A stretch of 6,433 bases of DNA from Rhodospirillaceae bacterium (lineage in GTDB: Bacteria > Pseudomonadota > Alphaproteobacteria > UBA8366 > GCA-2717185). The stretch lies in the NCBI GenBank assembly GCA_018660965.1, contig JABJJH010000282.1, positions 1-6,433 of the forward strand. The letters run 5' to 3'. The notes beneath the pieces are model-generated. The model was not told the DNA's origin. It saw only the letters and a program-made list of their open reading frames with translations, and made no database searches. How positions within the stretch are numbered: position 1 is the stretch's first letter; each line of letters starts with the position of its first letter. Made by a program: the position numbers and the translations under genes. Shown piece after piece: positions 1 to 5,884 of the stretch.

Positions 1-867
1 CAAATGCACCACGTCGTCGGGAATTTCACGCGCCATTTCGTCCCATTTGCCCGCCTTCGACAACCGGTGCAGCGTGCCGCCAAGGTCGGTCAGGCCGTGC
101 AGCTCGAACACAGGCCAGTACGTCCGCGTCGATCCATAAAACGCGACCCGGTAGCGCACATATTCGAAAATTTTATTGACGGTTTCCTGATCCGGCCCCG
201 TGACGATGAAGCCGCCGCCTGAAATCTCGAAATTCTCACGCGTCAGGTTGGACTTTTCCATACCCTCGCCGATCCGCTTCATCACCACCTCTTCGACATA
301 ACGCCGCGTGCAGAACGGATGCAGCTGCGCGCCGTCGCAATACCGCCCGGCGACCCGAAGCATCGCCGGGCCCACCGCCGCGATAGTGATGGGCGTCATC
401 GGCAGATTGGTCTTTTCAGGCACGAAATGCGGCGTCATCAACGTGAATTTATAATGGTCGCCGACATAGTCCAGCGGCGCGCCGGTTTCCCAGCACCGCC
501 AGATCGCCCGCAGGGATTCAACGTATTCCTTCATGCGCGGCGCCGGCGGCGTCCAGGGGACGGAAAACCGGCGCTCGTTGTGGCCCTTCACCTGACTGCC
601 CAGACCCAACTTGAACCGGCCACCGGACGCCAGTTGTAAATCATGCGCCATGTTGGCCACCGCCATCGGGCTGCGCGCGAAGGCGATGGCGATTCCGGTC
701 ATCAACTCGATGCGTTCCGTCGTCGTCGCGGCGATGGCGAGCGGCAGAAACGGGTTGTTCGAATTCTCCATCGTGGCGAGGCCATCGAACCCGGTTGCTT
801 CCGCCGCCTGGGCCGCCGATTGCGTTTGGTTCAAATTCTTCTGCGATAACCGTGTCATGACCCGCAT
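1..867 (-). CDS. LLM-class (luciferase-like) oxidoreductase, F420-dependent-type subfamily, 3' end outside window
   Basis: The minus strand stays open for 289 codons from 867 to the left edge. The protein has the luciferase-like TIM-barrel pattern: an AAQAAEATGFDGL helix (residues 18-30), NNPFLPLAIAA (37-47), the ERIELMTGIAIAFARSPM strand-helix (51-68), LASGGRFKLGLGSQVKGH (79-96), ERRFSVPW (98-105), PITIAAVGPAMLRVAG (159-174) and a late GGGFIVTG strand (217-224). The order and spacing match, from memory, the TIGR03617-type F420-dependent oxidoreductases (about 330 residues), so roughly 40 C-terminal residues should lie outside the window. Such enzymes move hydride between a deazaflavin or flavin and a small organic substrate in the cytoplasm; the substrate cannot be read here. 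I chose ATG 867 because an in-frame TAG lies two codons upstream and GGAG sits 9 bases before it; ATG 858 is the alternative. The gene is divergent from the LLM gene at 937. Family confidence is high; cofactor choice (F420 or FMN) is uncertain. Confidence 0.9.
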   Translation of the reverse strand, partial: MRVMTRLSQKNLNQTQSAAQAAEATGFDGLATMENSNNPFLPLAIAATTTERIELMTGIAIAFARSPMAVANMAHDLQLASGGRFKLGLGSQVKGHNERRFSVPWTPPAPRMKEYVESLRAIWRCWETGAPLDYVGDHYKFTLMTPHFVPEKTNLPMTPITIAAVGPAMLRVAGRYCDGAQLHPFCTRRYVEEVVMKRIGEGMEKSNLTRENFEISGGGFIVTGPDQETVNKIFEYVRYRVAFYGSTRTYWPVFELHGLTDLGGTLHRLSKAGKWDEMAREIPDDVVHL

Positions 868-894
868 TGTCTATTTCTCCGCGTTCGATATTGT
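867..894 (+). promoter_or_regulatory. Candidate sigma-70-type promoter for the LLM gene at 937
   Basis: TTGTCT (867-872) and TATTGT (889-894) are 16 bases apart in the 69-base gap between the divergent LLM genes. They would place transcription initiation near 901, giving a leader of about 36 bases. The -35 box touches the start codon of the divergent gene, so the two promoters would have to overlap. I saw no comparably good box pair for the leftward gene. This is a match by eye only. Confidence 0.3.
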
Positions 895-936
895 TTCCTA
901 ACGTTCAGTGTGAGGATGAAAAGGGAAACACGCAAT

Positions 937-1962
937 ATGAACACGATGAAATACGGCTTGTTCGTCCGCAGCCAATATCCCGACAACGACGACATGAGCG
1001 TGCGCTTCGAAGAGCTCATGGAGCAGGCGCGACTGGGTGAAAAACTCGGCTTCTCCAGCATCCTCAAGGGCCAGCATTACGCCGGGTACCCACTTCAGGA
1101 ATTGCAACAGGTGCCGTTCCTCGCCCGCGTCATGGCGGAATGCCCGTCGCTGAGCCTGATTACCGGCATCGTGCTATTGTCGTTGCACAAACCGCTCGAC
1201 ATCGCCGAACAACTGGCGACCCTGGACATCATGTCGAAAGGCAAGCTGATCTTCGGCGCCGGACTTGGCTATCGCGATGTCGAGTTGAAGGCGTTCGGCA
1301 CCAACATGGCGGAACGCGCATCCCGGTTCGAAGAAAATCTCGACGCCATCGTACAACTGTGGACCAACACGCCGGTGACCATGAAGGGCTCGCATTTCGA
1401 ACTCGACAACGTCACCCCGTCGAGCCGCCCGATGCAGAAACCGCGCCCGCCCATCTGGATCGGGGCCAACGCCGACGTGGCGGTGGAACGCGCCGCCCGC
1501 CTGAGCGACGCCTGGTTCATCAACCCGCATCAACGCCTGGACACCATCGAGCGCCAGCTGGAAGTCTACAAACGCGCCCTCGACGCCGCCAACAAGCCCT
1601 TCCCCGACGAACTGCCGTTGATGCGCGAACTCTTCGTCGCGCCGACCCGCGAGGAAGCCAAGCGTCTGGCGCAGCCGTATCTGGAGGAAAAATACAAAAT
1701 CTACAGCCAGTGGGGTCAGGACAAGGCCATGCCCAAGGGCGACGACGATCTGTCCATGGCGTTCGACGAACTGGCCGACGGACGCTTCATTTTCGGGTCG
1801 CCGGACGAAGTGACCGAACAGATTATCCGCTTCAACAAGACCCTGGGCGCCAACCATTTCGTCTTCAGTCCGCATTGGGTCGGCATGCCCAACAACCTCG
1901 TGCTCGACATGATGAATCTGATGGCCGAGGAAGTCTTCCCCAACGTCGAGCAGGCGCTATAG
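937..1962 (+). CDS. LLM-class flavin-dependent oxidoreductase (luciferase/limonene-monooxygenase-like), complete
   Basis: The 341-residue protein is a full-length bacterial luciferase-like enzyme (PF00296-type TIM barrel). Visible landmarks are the first strand MKYGLFVRSQYPD (4-16), an EKLGFSSILKGQHYAG segment (35-50), LITGIVLLSLHKPLDIAEQLATLD (74-97), the family hallmark GKLIFGAGLGYRDVELKAFG (102-121), the RPPIWIGAN strand (170-178) and a C-terminal FGSPDEVTEQI segment (286-296). The GxGLGYRDVE-x-AFG block is typical of FMN-dependent monooxygenases that oxygenate or desulfonate small organic molecules; the substrate is not predictable. I chose ATG 937 because AAGGG (921-925) lies 11 bases upstream. 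GTG 910 or ATG 916 would add residues unlike the family, and ATG 946 begins directly at the first strand and is the main alternative. It is a different subfamily from its divergent neighbour, so the pair is not a simple recent duplication. Its stop overlaps the stop of the convergent aminotransferase. Confidence 0.93.
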   Translation: MNTMKYGLFVRSQYPDNDDMSVRFEELMEQARLGEKLGFSSILKGQHYAGYPLQELQQVPFLARVMAECPSLSLITGIVLLSLHKPLDIAEQLATLDIMSKGKLIFGAGLGYRDVELKAFGTNMAERASRFEENLDAIVQLWTNTPVTMKGSHFELDNVTPSSRPMQKPRPPIWIGANADVAVERAARLSDAWFINPHQRLDTIERQLEVYKRALDAANKPFPDELPLMRELFVAPTREEAKRLAQPYLEEKYKIYSQWGQDKAMPKGDDDLSMAFDELADGRFIFGSPDEVTEQIIRFNKTLGANHFVFSPHWVGMPNNLVLDMMNLMAEEVFPNVEQAL

Positions 1963-3231
1963 AACCTCAACGGCGGTCTTGAACGCCGCCAGGGTCTGGG
2001 CGATGTCGGCGTCGTCATGGGCCAGCGAGACGTAGAATTTGCTGGGCCCTTTCAGAATACCGCTGTCGCGCAGGCTGGCGTTGAACCGTTCCGCCCGCGC
2101 CGCATCGGCCCCCAGCGTGCCCCGATAATCGCCGATGGCGTTGTCGACGAAAAACACGTCGAACAGCGGCGGTTCGCCGATCACTTGCGCCGGCACGTCC
2201 GCCTTCGCCAGCATGTCGCGCAAGCCATTCATCAAGGTCCGGCCGGTTTCGAAAATCCGTTCGTAGGCGCCGGGCCGCCGCAGAACCTCCAACGTCGCCA
2301 GTCCCGCCGTGGCGGCGACCGGATTGCCGCTCAAGGTGCCGATCTGCGTCATGAATTCGTCGTCCGGCACGGCGCCCTTGTCGAAATGCGCCATGTAGTC
2401 TTCACGCCCCGCGACCAGCGCCAGCGGAAAGCCGCCGCCCACAACCTTGCCCATGGCGCAGAGATCGGGCACGACGCCGTAATATTCCTGCGCGCCGCCA
2501 TAGGCGAAACGGAACCCGGTCACGACCTCGTCGAAAATCAACGCGATCCCGCATTCCGTGGTCACCTCGCGCAGCGCCTCCAGGAAGCCGGGCTTCGGCG
2601 GCACCAGCCGTTGGAACGGCTCGACGATGACGCCCGCCAGCTCGTCGCGATGTTCGCGGATCAGGCTCGCCGCCGTGTCCGCGTCATTGAACGGGGCGAT
2701 GAGGACTTCATCGCGCACCCGTTGCGGAATACCCGGCGTATCGGGGATCGCCTGGGGAAAGTTGCCCGGTCGCGCCGGCGACATGCTCATCAAGGCGTAG
2801 TCGCTCATGCCGTGAAAACCGCCCTCGAATTTCAATATCTTGTCGCGCTTGGCGTGCGCGCGGGCGACGCGCATAGCATAGAACGTCGCTTCCGAGCCAC
2901 TGCTGACGAACCGCACCTTGTCGGCGCACGCGACCGCATCGACGACATCGGCGGCCAGCCTGATCCCGTGTTCGTTGTTGGCGAAGAACGTCGTGCCCAA
3001 CGGGATTTGCGCCTGCACCGCCGCCATCACGTCCGGGTGTCCGTGCCCGACCAGCATGGGGCCGGAACCCAACAGGAAATCGACGTATTCCTTGCCGTCG
3101 ATATCCCAGACCCGGCCGCCCTTGCCTTCGCGGATGATGATGTCGGCGGCGGCGTTGCCAAACGACCCCCCCGGCAGGACGCGCCGCGCCATATCGCGTA
3201 ACAATTCGTCTTCTTGCGTATCCGCGCTCAT
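1957..3231 (-). CDS. Class-III PLP-dependent aminotransferase, glutamate-1-semialdehyde aminomutase-like
   Basis: The 424-residue protein has the complete class-III aminotransferase fold. Landmarks are an N-terminal LPGGSFGNAA segment (19-28), GKEYVDFLLGSGPMLVGHGHP (46-66), the phosphate-binding SSGSEAT (110-116), FEGGFHG (135-141), IVEPF (202-206), IFDEVVTGFR (232-241, Asp234 facing the pyridine nitrogen) and the PLP Schiff-base lysine in MGKVVGGGFPL (Lys262). The GxxH-G start and the GKVVGGGFP block place it near glutamate-1-semialdehyde 2,1-aminomutases. These family-wide 'aspartate aminotransferase family' paralogs often act on other amino acids or amines, and I would not call it HemL. 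The open frame continues to 3507, but I place the start at ATG 3231. The family N-terminus begins there, a strong Shine-Dalgarno sequence lies 7 bases upstream, and the upstream extension would translate through an RNA repeat. It is convergent with the LLM gene, and the two overlap by 6 bases at their stops. Confidence 0.93.
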   Translation of the reverse strand: MSADTQEDELLRDMARRVLPGGSFGNAAADIIIREGKGGRVWDIDGKEYVDFLLGSGPMLVGHGHPDVMAAVQAQIPLGTTFFANNEHGIRLAADVVDAVACADKVRFVSSGSEATFYAMRVARAHAKRDKILKFEGGFHGMSDYALMSMSPARPGNFPQAIPDTPGIPQRVRDEVLIAPFNDADTAASLIREHRDELAGVIVEPFQRLVPPKPGFLEALREVTTECGIALIFDEVVTGFRFAYGGAQEYYGVVPDLCAMGKVVGGGFPLALVAGREDYMAHFDKGAVPDDEFMTQIGTLSGNPVAATAGLATLEVLRRPGAYERIFETGRTLMNGLRDMLAKADVPAQVIGEPPLFDVFFVDNAIGDYRGTLGADAARAERFNASLRDSGILKGPSKFYVSLAHDDADIAQTLAAFKTAVEVL

Positions 3232-3238
3232 GACGTCG

Positions 3239-3246
3239 CCTCCCTC
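3239..3246 (-). promoter_or_regulatory. Shine-Dalgarno sequence deciding the aminotransferase start
   Basis: On the minus strand this reads GAGGGAGG, 7 bases before ATG 3231. It is a very strong ribosome binding site and settles the start against longer open-frame choices. The 8-mer is exactly complementary to CCUCCCUC in the loop of the RNA predicted at 3303-3394, so it is also a possible, though generic, target of that RNA. Confidence 0.75.
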
Positions 3247-3302
3247 ATTATATCCAGCCGGGGAAACCACCCCGTACCCCGCGAGCTTAGAGCGCCCCGG
3301 AC

Positions 3303-3338
3303 AAAAGGAAAACCCCGCGCCGTTTTCACGGTGCGGGG
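3303..3338 (-). terminator. Rho-independent terminator, leftward, end of RNA copy 1
   Basis: The stem is CCCCGCGCCG (3313-3322) with CGGTGCGGGG (3329-3338), 10 pairs including one G-U, closing a 6-base loop. Leftward it is followed by TTTTCCTTTT (3312 down to 3303). There is no T tract on the rightward side, so it acts on minus-strand transcripts only. It lies about 70 bases upstream of the aminotransferase start and would insulate that gene from transcription coming from the repeat. Confidence 0.8.
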
Positions 3339-3394
3339 CATAAAGTCGCCGCTTGAGTTGTCCAGGGGGAGGGAGGAGACAAGAGCGCGGCAAA
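3303..3394 (-). ncRNA. Predicted small regulatory RNA with anti-Shine-Dalgarno loop, copy 1 (conserved core; 5' end not fixed)
   Basis: Read leftward, the core forms two hairpins. The 5' hairpin has an outer stem GCCGC (3348-3352) with GCGGC (3387-3391) and an inner stem TTGTC (3358-3362) with GACAA (3378-3382). Its loop reads CUCC-UCCCUCC-CCC on the RNA, complementary to ribosome binding sites. The 3' hairpin is a terminator. Both stems are kept in the second copy even where a base was deleted beside the inner stem. Alphaproteobacterial sRNA families such as alpha-r14 and the CcsR/cuckoo RNAs of Rhodobacter carry CCUCC-type loops, so a comparable mRNA-binding role is plausible. No convincing leftward promoter is visible; the alignable flank to 3468 may include it. 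No protein-coding frame is shared by both copies. The RNA class is inferred and not matched to a named family. Confidence 0.6.
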
Positions 3395-3468
3395 GCACTT
3401 TCTTGGTTTTTGTTGACTTGAAAAGACCATATCCCCGGCGCCCCGCGACAACGTCCCGCATATGAGTG

Positions 3469-3689
3469 ATTTTTGGTGTAAACATTAAAAATTGCGAATA
3501 CCGGCATCTTCGGGCCGCGCTTAACGGGACGACTGCAAGTAGGGGTGTCATCCTGATTTCGCCATATTTATGGAACTATATGGCGGATCAGATGGGATAT
3601 TTAATATTGTTCTCTTTTTGTTCTAGACTTTATTCCTATAAAAGCATAGTGTCCAGCCTTCAATTCACAACACCAAATAAGGACACATC
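3469..3689. other. AT-rich non-coding region upstream of the effector-like gene
   Basis: No convincing gene is present between the repeat and ATG 3690. The stretch is clearly AT-richer than the flanking genes, especially 3560-3685, and should hold the promoter of the effector-like gene. TATAAA (3637-3642) and CATAGT (3645-3650) are -10-like, and TTGTTC occurs at 3607 and 3618, but no pair has good 16-18-base spacing except TTGTTC 3607 with TATTCC 3631 (18). The ribosome binding site AAGGA (3679-3683) lies 6 bases before ATG 3690. An inverted repeat at 3561-3584 is listed separately. Confidence 0.5.
3561..3584. promoter_or_regulatory. Inverted repeat GCCATAT-N10-ATATGGC, possible operator
   Basis: GCCATAT (3561-3567) and ATATGGC (3578-3584) form a perfect 7-base inverted repeat with 10 bases between the arms. 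A further TATGG in the spacer pairs with CCATA of the left arm. Arm centres are 17 bases apart, compatible with a dimeric DNA-binding regulator. It lies about 105 bases before the effector-like start and upstream of the best -10-like sequences. No regulator gene is in the window, so the partner is unknown. Confidence 0.35.
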
Positions 3690-5201
3690 ATGTTCCACGC
3701 CTCGAACGCCGATGATTTCAAATTCGGCGCGTTCAGCCTGCGCCGCGCCATCGCCCCCACTGGGGGCATGCAACCATCGGACGTCATGCGGACGAAATCC
3801 GCCTTGGGACGACTGGGCCATTTCGATATCGAGCGCGAGAAGCTGAACGGCTATCCGAGCCGCCCCCTGATCGACGGCGTCAAAAACTTTCAACGCGAAC
3901 AGGGATTGACGGTGGATGGGTTGATGACGCCGGACGGTCCCACCGCGCGCCGCCTGACCAGCCTGATCGGCGACATGAACCAGACCGACGGCAGTGCGGG
4001 GGATGATTCAAGCGACGGGGTCGCGGCCACACCCCCGGCAGCAAAGGCGCCCTGGTTCAAATCCTCGACGTTCAAACCCCTGTCCGATGAGGACACCTCC
4101 GCCAACGGGCGCATGCTGGGGGGATTGTTGAAGTATAACGTCAACGGCGATTTGCCGAACCTCTTCGCCGACGCCCTGAAGGACGGGGGCGCGAAACCGG
4201 TGCATGAATTCGCGGATTTCCTGCGCCAGCTTGGCGACGCCAGGCCGGACCGCGTGGCGGGGTTCGAATCGGACGTCATGGGGAAGTTGACCGGCGGCGA
4301 GCGCACCCGGATCAAGCGCCTCGCCGAGGGCCCGGCGCGTCCACGCACCCTGGAGCACCGGCACGAAGAGGGTGAAGGGCCGCCGACGCCGGCGCCTGCG
4401 GTTCATCGCGACGGCATGGTCTTCGACAAAGGCCAATGGCGCGCGCAAACCAGGGCCGAAAAGGCGCGGGAGGGCCTGCAATTGCTGGCGGCGGAAGGCG
4501 GGAATGGAGGTGAAAGTTCAAGCGGCGGCGAAGGCGCAGGCGCAGATGGCGCCAGCGGCGAGGGTGGCGGTGAGGAACGGAATCCCCGTACAATCCCGGG
4601 AGCGACCGATCAACCAAAGCAATCGGACTCTGCAAACCCGGCGGGTAAAAATCGGCCCCTTTTGACGCCAACAACCACGAAGCCCGTAAACATCGCGGAT
4701 GCGCATAAAGAGTTCAATTTTAATGCGGAAGGCGCCAAGGAAGAAATTACGGCGATTTTAAATCCGTACGACGCCTATAGAGCGAATGAATTATCATACA
4801 GCGTGCCTGAGAAGGTTAGAAAGTTACAAGATGACAGAAAGCTGCCTCCTGAAGGGCGTAATAATGAGACCGACGCAGTCCGCCACACCCTATGGAATTA
4901 TGAGATGACAAAGACTTTTGGCGCGAAAGAAGCCAAGAAGATTGGAGACGCCCACGAACGTGGCGCCATAAGGAACATTTTTAAAAAAGACGGTTCCGGA
5001 CCAAACGACGAATCTGAACGATTAATGGACCTCCATAACAACAAGGTCGGTCGTGAACTGGCCTTGGACCCAAAAAATAAAGCCCGTTCGAGTACAGACG
5101 TTGTCCTCGACGCGCTTAAAAAAGGAAAGCTGCGCACAAAGCCTTTCAAGGTTCAAACACCGCCACCGGGTCTGCTTCCCAGGAATTGGCTCGCGAATTA
5201 G
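3690..5201 (+). CDS. Peptidoglycan-binding-domain protein with C-terminal toxin-like domain (putative polymorphic effector)
   Basis: The 503-residue modular protein has no visible signal peptide. Residues 11-27 (KFGAFSLRRAIAPTGGM) lead into a peptidoglycan-binding-like helical domain at about 28-93, with DVMRTKSALGRLGHF, LIDGVKNFQREQGLTVDG and PTARRL. From memory this N-terminal block recurs in alphaproteobacterial proteins with varied C-termini. A middle part (about 120-260) of unknown function is followed by a Gly/Ser/Glu-rich linker (270-297). The C-terminal domain (about 345-480) carries NNETDAVRHTLW (391-402), GDAHE (419-423) and MDLHNNKVGR (446-455). This His/Asp/Asn pattern resembles the DUF6973-type domain of other modular bacterial proteins; that match is from memory. 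Conserved polar residues suggest catalysis, but the reaction is unknown. GC falls from 41/60 at 4201-4260 to 22/60 at 4741-4800, so the C-terminal module looks acquired separately. The next gene encodes a membrane protein that is a fitting immunity partner. AAGGA sits 6 bases before this start. Confidence 0.82.
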   Translation: MFHASNADDFKFGAFSLRRAIAPTGGMQPSDVMRTKSALGRLGHFDIEREKLNGYPSRPLIDGVKNFQREQGLTVDGLMTPDGPTARRLTSLIGDMNQTDGSAGDDSSDGVAATPPAAKAPWFKSSTFKPLSDEDTSANGRMLGGLLKYNVNGDLPNLFADALKDGGAKPVHEFADFLRQLGDARPDRVAGFESDVMGKLTGGERTRIKRLAEGPARPRTLEHRHEEGEGPPTPAPAVHRDGMVFDKGQWRAQTRAEKAREGLQLLAAEGGNGGESSSGGEGAGADGASGEGGGEERNPRTIPGATDQPKQSDSANPAGKNRPLLTPTTTKPVNIADAHKEFNFNAEGAKEEITAILNPYDAYRANELSYSVPEKVRKLQDDRKLPPEGRNNETDAVRHTLWNYEMTKTFGAKEAKKIGDAHERGAIRNIFKKDGSGPNDESERLMDLHNNKVGRELALDPKNKARSSTDVVLDALKKGKLRTKPFKVQTPPPGLLPRNWLAN

Positions 5202-5211
5202 ACGCTAATTC
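5195..5211. other. Perfect inverted repeat spanning the effector stop codon
   Basis: GAATTAG (5195-5201) and CTAATTC (5205-5211) form a perfect 7-base stem with a 3-base loop, and the left arm contains the TAG stop. It is too AT-rich and lacks a T tract, so it is not a good terminator. It could weaken read-through into the gene at 5242, stabilise the mRNA 3' end, or be chance. The following gene starts 30 bases later. Confidence 0.35.
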
Positions 5212-5241
5212 AGTTCAGCAACAAGTTGGAAAGGGGTCGAT

Positions 5242-5811
5242 ATGACCGAATGGGTGACAGACAGAAATTCCACCCCCGGCAAACCTCGCAGACGCTGGCT
5301 GGCTGTATTCTGCCGCCTCTTCTGGGTCGGTCTTGGCGCCTTTCTCATGTTGTGCGCGGCTATATATGTGATCGAGCATTCGGAGCGGGAACAGGCCTGT
5401 TTGATGATTATAGATCCTATTCATTCCGAACCCAGTCTAAACCTTCGGTACCAAATAAAAGTTACGGCGAACTATCCGGCTAAATATGGCCTTCGGGAAG
5501 AGGGATATGTCCTTTGGGATGGCGATCAGTCTGGCATTGAAGGAACACACCAATACCTGAAATGTCCTGATGCGGCGGAAGGCCTAGCGGCGGATTTCAC
5601 CGTTACGCAGAACATCCCGGAAATTGGAAAGAGTTATTCAATTAAATTTGGCGATTCTTCCACAACACCGGAAATTTATTACGTGATCTTCACCAATGAA
5701 GGTATTTTTTTCATCGCTGGAGAATGGTCTCCTATATTTCCATCCTATCTCAATTTTTTGGAAGACACGATTTTCGGTTTCATCAAAGCGATTGAACGCA
5801 CCGTAACTTGA
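5242..5811 (+). CDS. Single-pass inner-membrane protein with periplasmic domain, putative immunity protein
   Basis: The 189-residue protein is of no family I recognise. Residues 1-18 are cytoplasmic-type and end in the basic run KPRRR. Residues 19-44 form one hydrophobic membrane segment (WLAVFCRLFWVGLGAF and onward to IYVI). The remaining 145 residues look like a soluble beta-rich domain (LRYQIKVTANY, YSIKFGD, EIYYVIFTNEGIFFIAG) with a hydrophobic helix at the end (FLEDTIFGFIKAI). By the positive-inside rule the domain faces the periplasm, where Cys53 and Cys108 could form a disulfide. It starts 40 bases after the effector-like gene, with GGAAAGGGG (5229-5236) 5 bases before ATG, so the two are probably co-transcribed. 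GC is low (21/60 at 5701-5760), as in the neighbour's C-terminal domain. Position, size, membrane anchor and a downstream truncated paralog fit an immunity protein neutralising a periplasm-acting effector. That role is inferred; a membrane partner or accessory protein is the alternative. Confidence 0.72.
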   Translation: MTEWVTDRNSTPGKPRRRWLAVFCRLFWVGLGAFLMLCAAIYVIEHSEREQACLMIIDPIHSEPSLNLRYQIKVTANYPAKYGLREEGYVLWDGDQSGIEGTHQYLKCPDAAEGLAADFTVTQNIPEIGKSYSIKFGDSSTTPEIYYVIFTNEGIFFIAGEWSPIFPSYLNFLEDTIFGFIKAIERTVT

Positions 5812-5884
5812 ACCCGCCGATGATAAATGCTCCACACCACGGGAGAGGGGAAAGCCGACCATTGAATGACCGAGAGGCCTTGAT

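Larger units (their letters stand above)
3303..3468. repeat. Long direct repeat, copy 1
   Basis: This 166-base segment recurs in the same orientation at 5990-6155. The first 92 bases (3303-3394) are nearly identical to the second copy, with three substitutions and one single-base deletion by eye. The rest is diverged but still alignable and ends in a conserved CATATGAGTG. Conservation is strongest over a hairpin and a second base-paired element, so selection at RNA level is more likely than recent duplication alone. It separates the aminotransferase from the effector-like gene and forms the left boundary of the lower-GC module. Confidence 0.9.

Noticed and set aside
1140..1982. 280-codon plus-strand frame, and a 233-codon minus-strand frame at 1174-1875
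   Set aside because: Both overlap the complete LLM oxidoreductase and give low-complexity Arg/His-rich or featureless translations.
1971..1990. GC-rich hairpin (CGGCG/CGCCG) near the convergent stops as a terminator
   Set aside because: It has a short stem with no T tract on either side and lies within the aminotransferase coding sequence.
2017..3201. 394-codon plus-strand open frame opposite the aminotransferase
   Set aside because: It is an antisense shadow of a clear PLP enzyme gene in GC-rich DNA; its Arg/His-rich product has no recognisable domain.
3247..3252. Perfect TATAAT on the minus strand before the aminotransferase
   Set aside because: It lies only 15 bases before the start codon, so initiation would remove part of the Shine-Dalgarno sequence, and no -35 box stands 16-18 bases upstream.
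3411..3436. TTGACT followed by TATCCC on the plus strand as a rightward promoter
   Set aside because: The spacing is about 11 bases, too short for sigma-70, and the TTGACT is not preserved in the second repeat copy (TTGAAC).
3232..3507. N-terminal extension of the aminotransferase frame to 3507
   Set aside because: The extension translates through the sRNA terminator and anti-Shine-Dalgarno loop, has no family resemblance, and a strong ribosome binding site with a family-consistent N-terminus exists at 3231.
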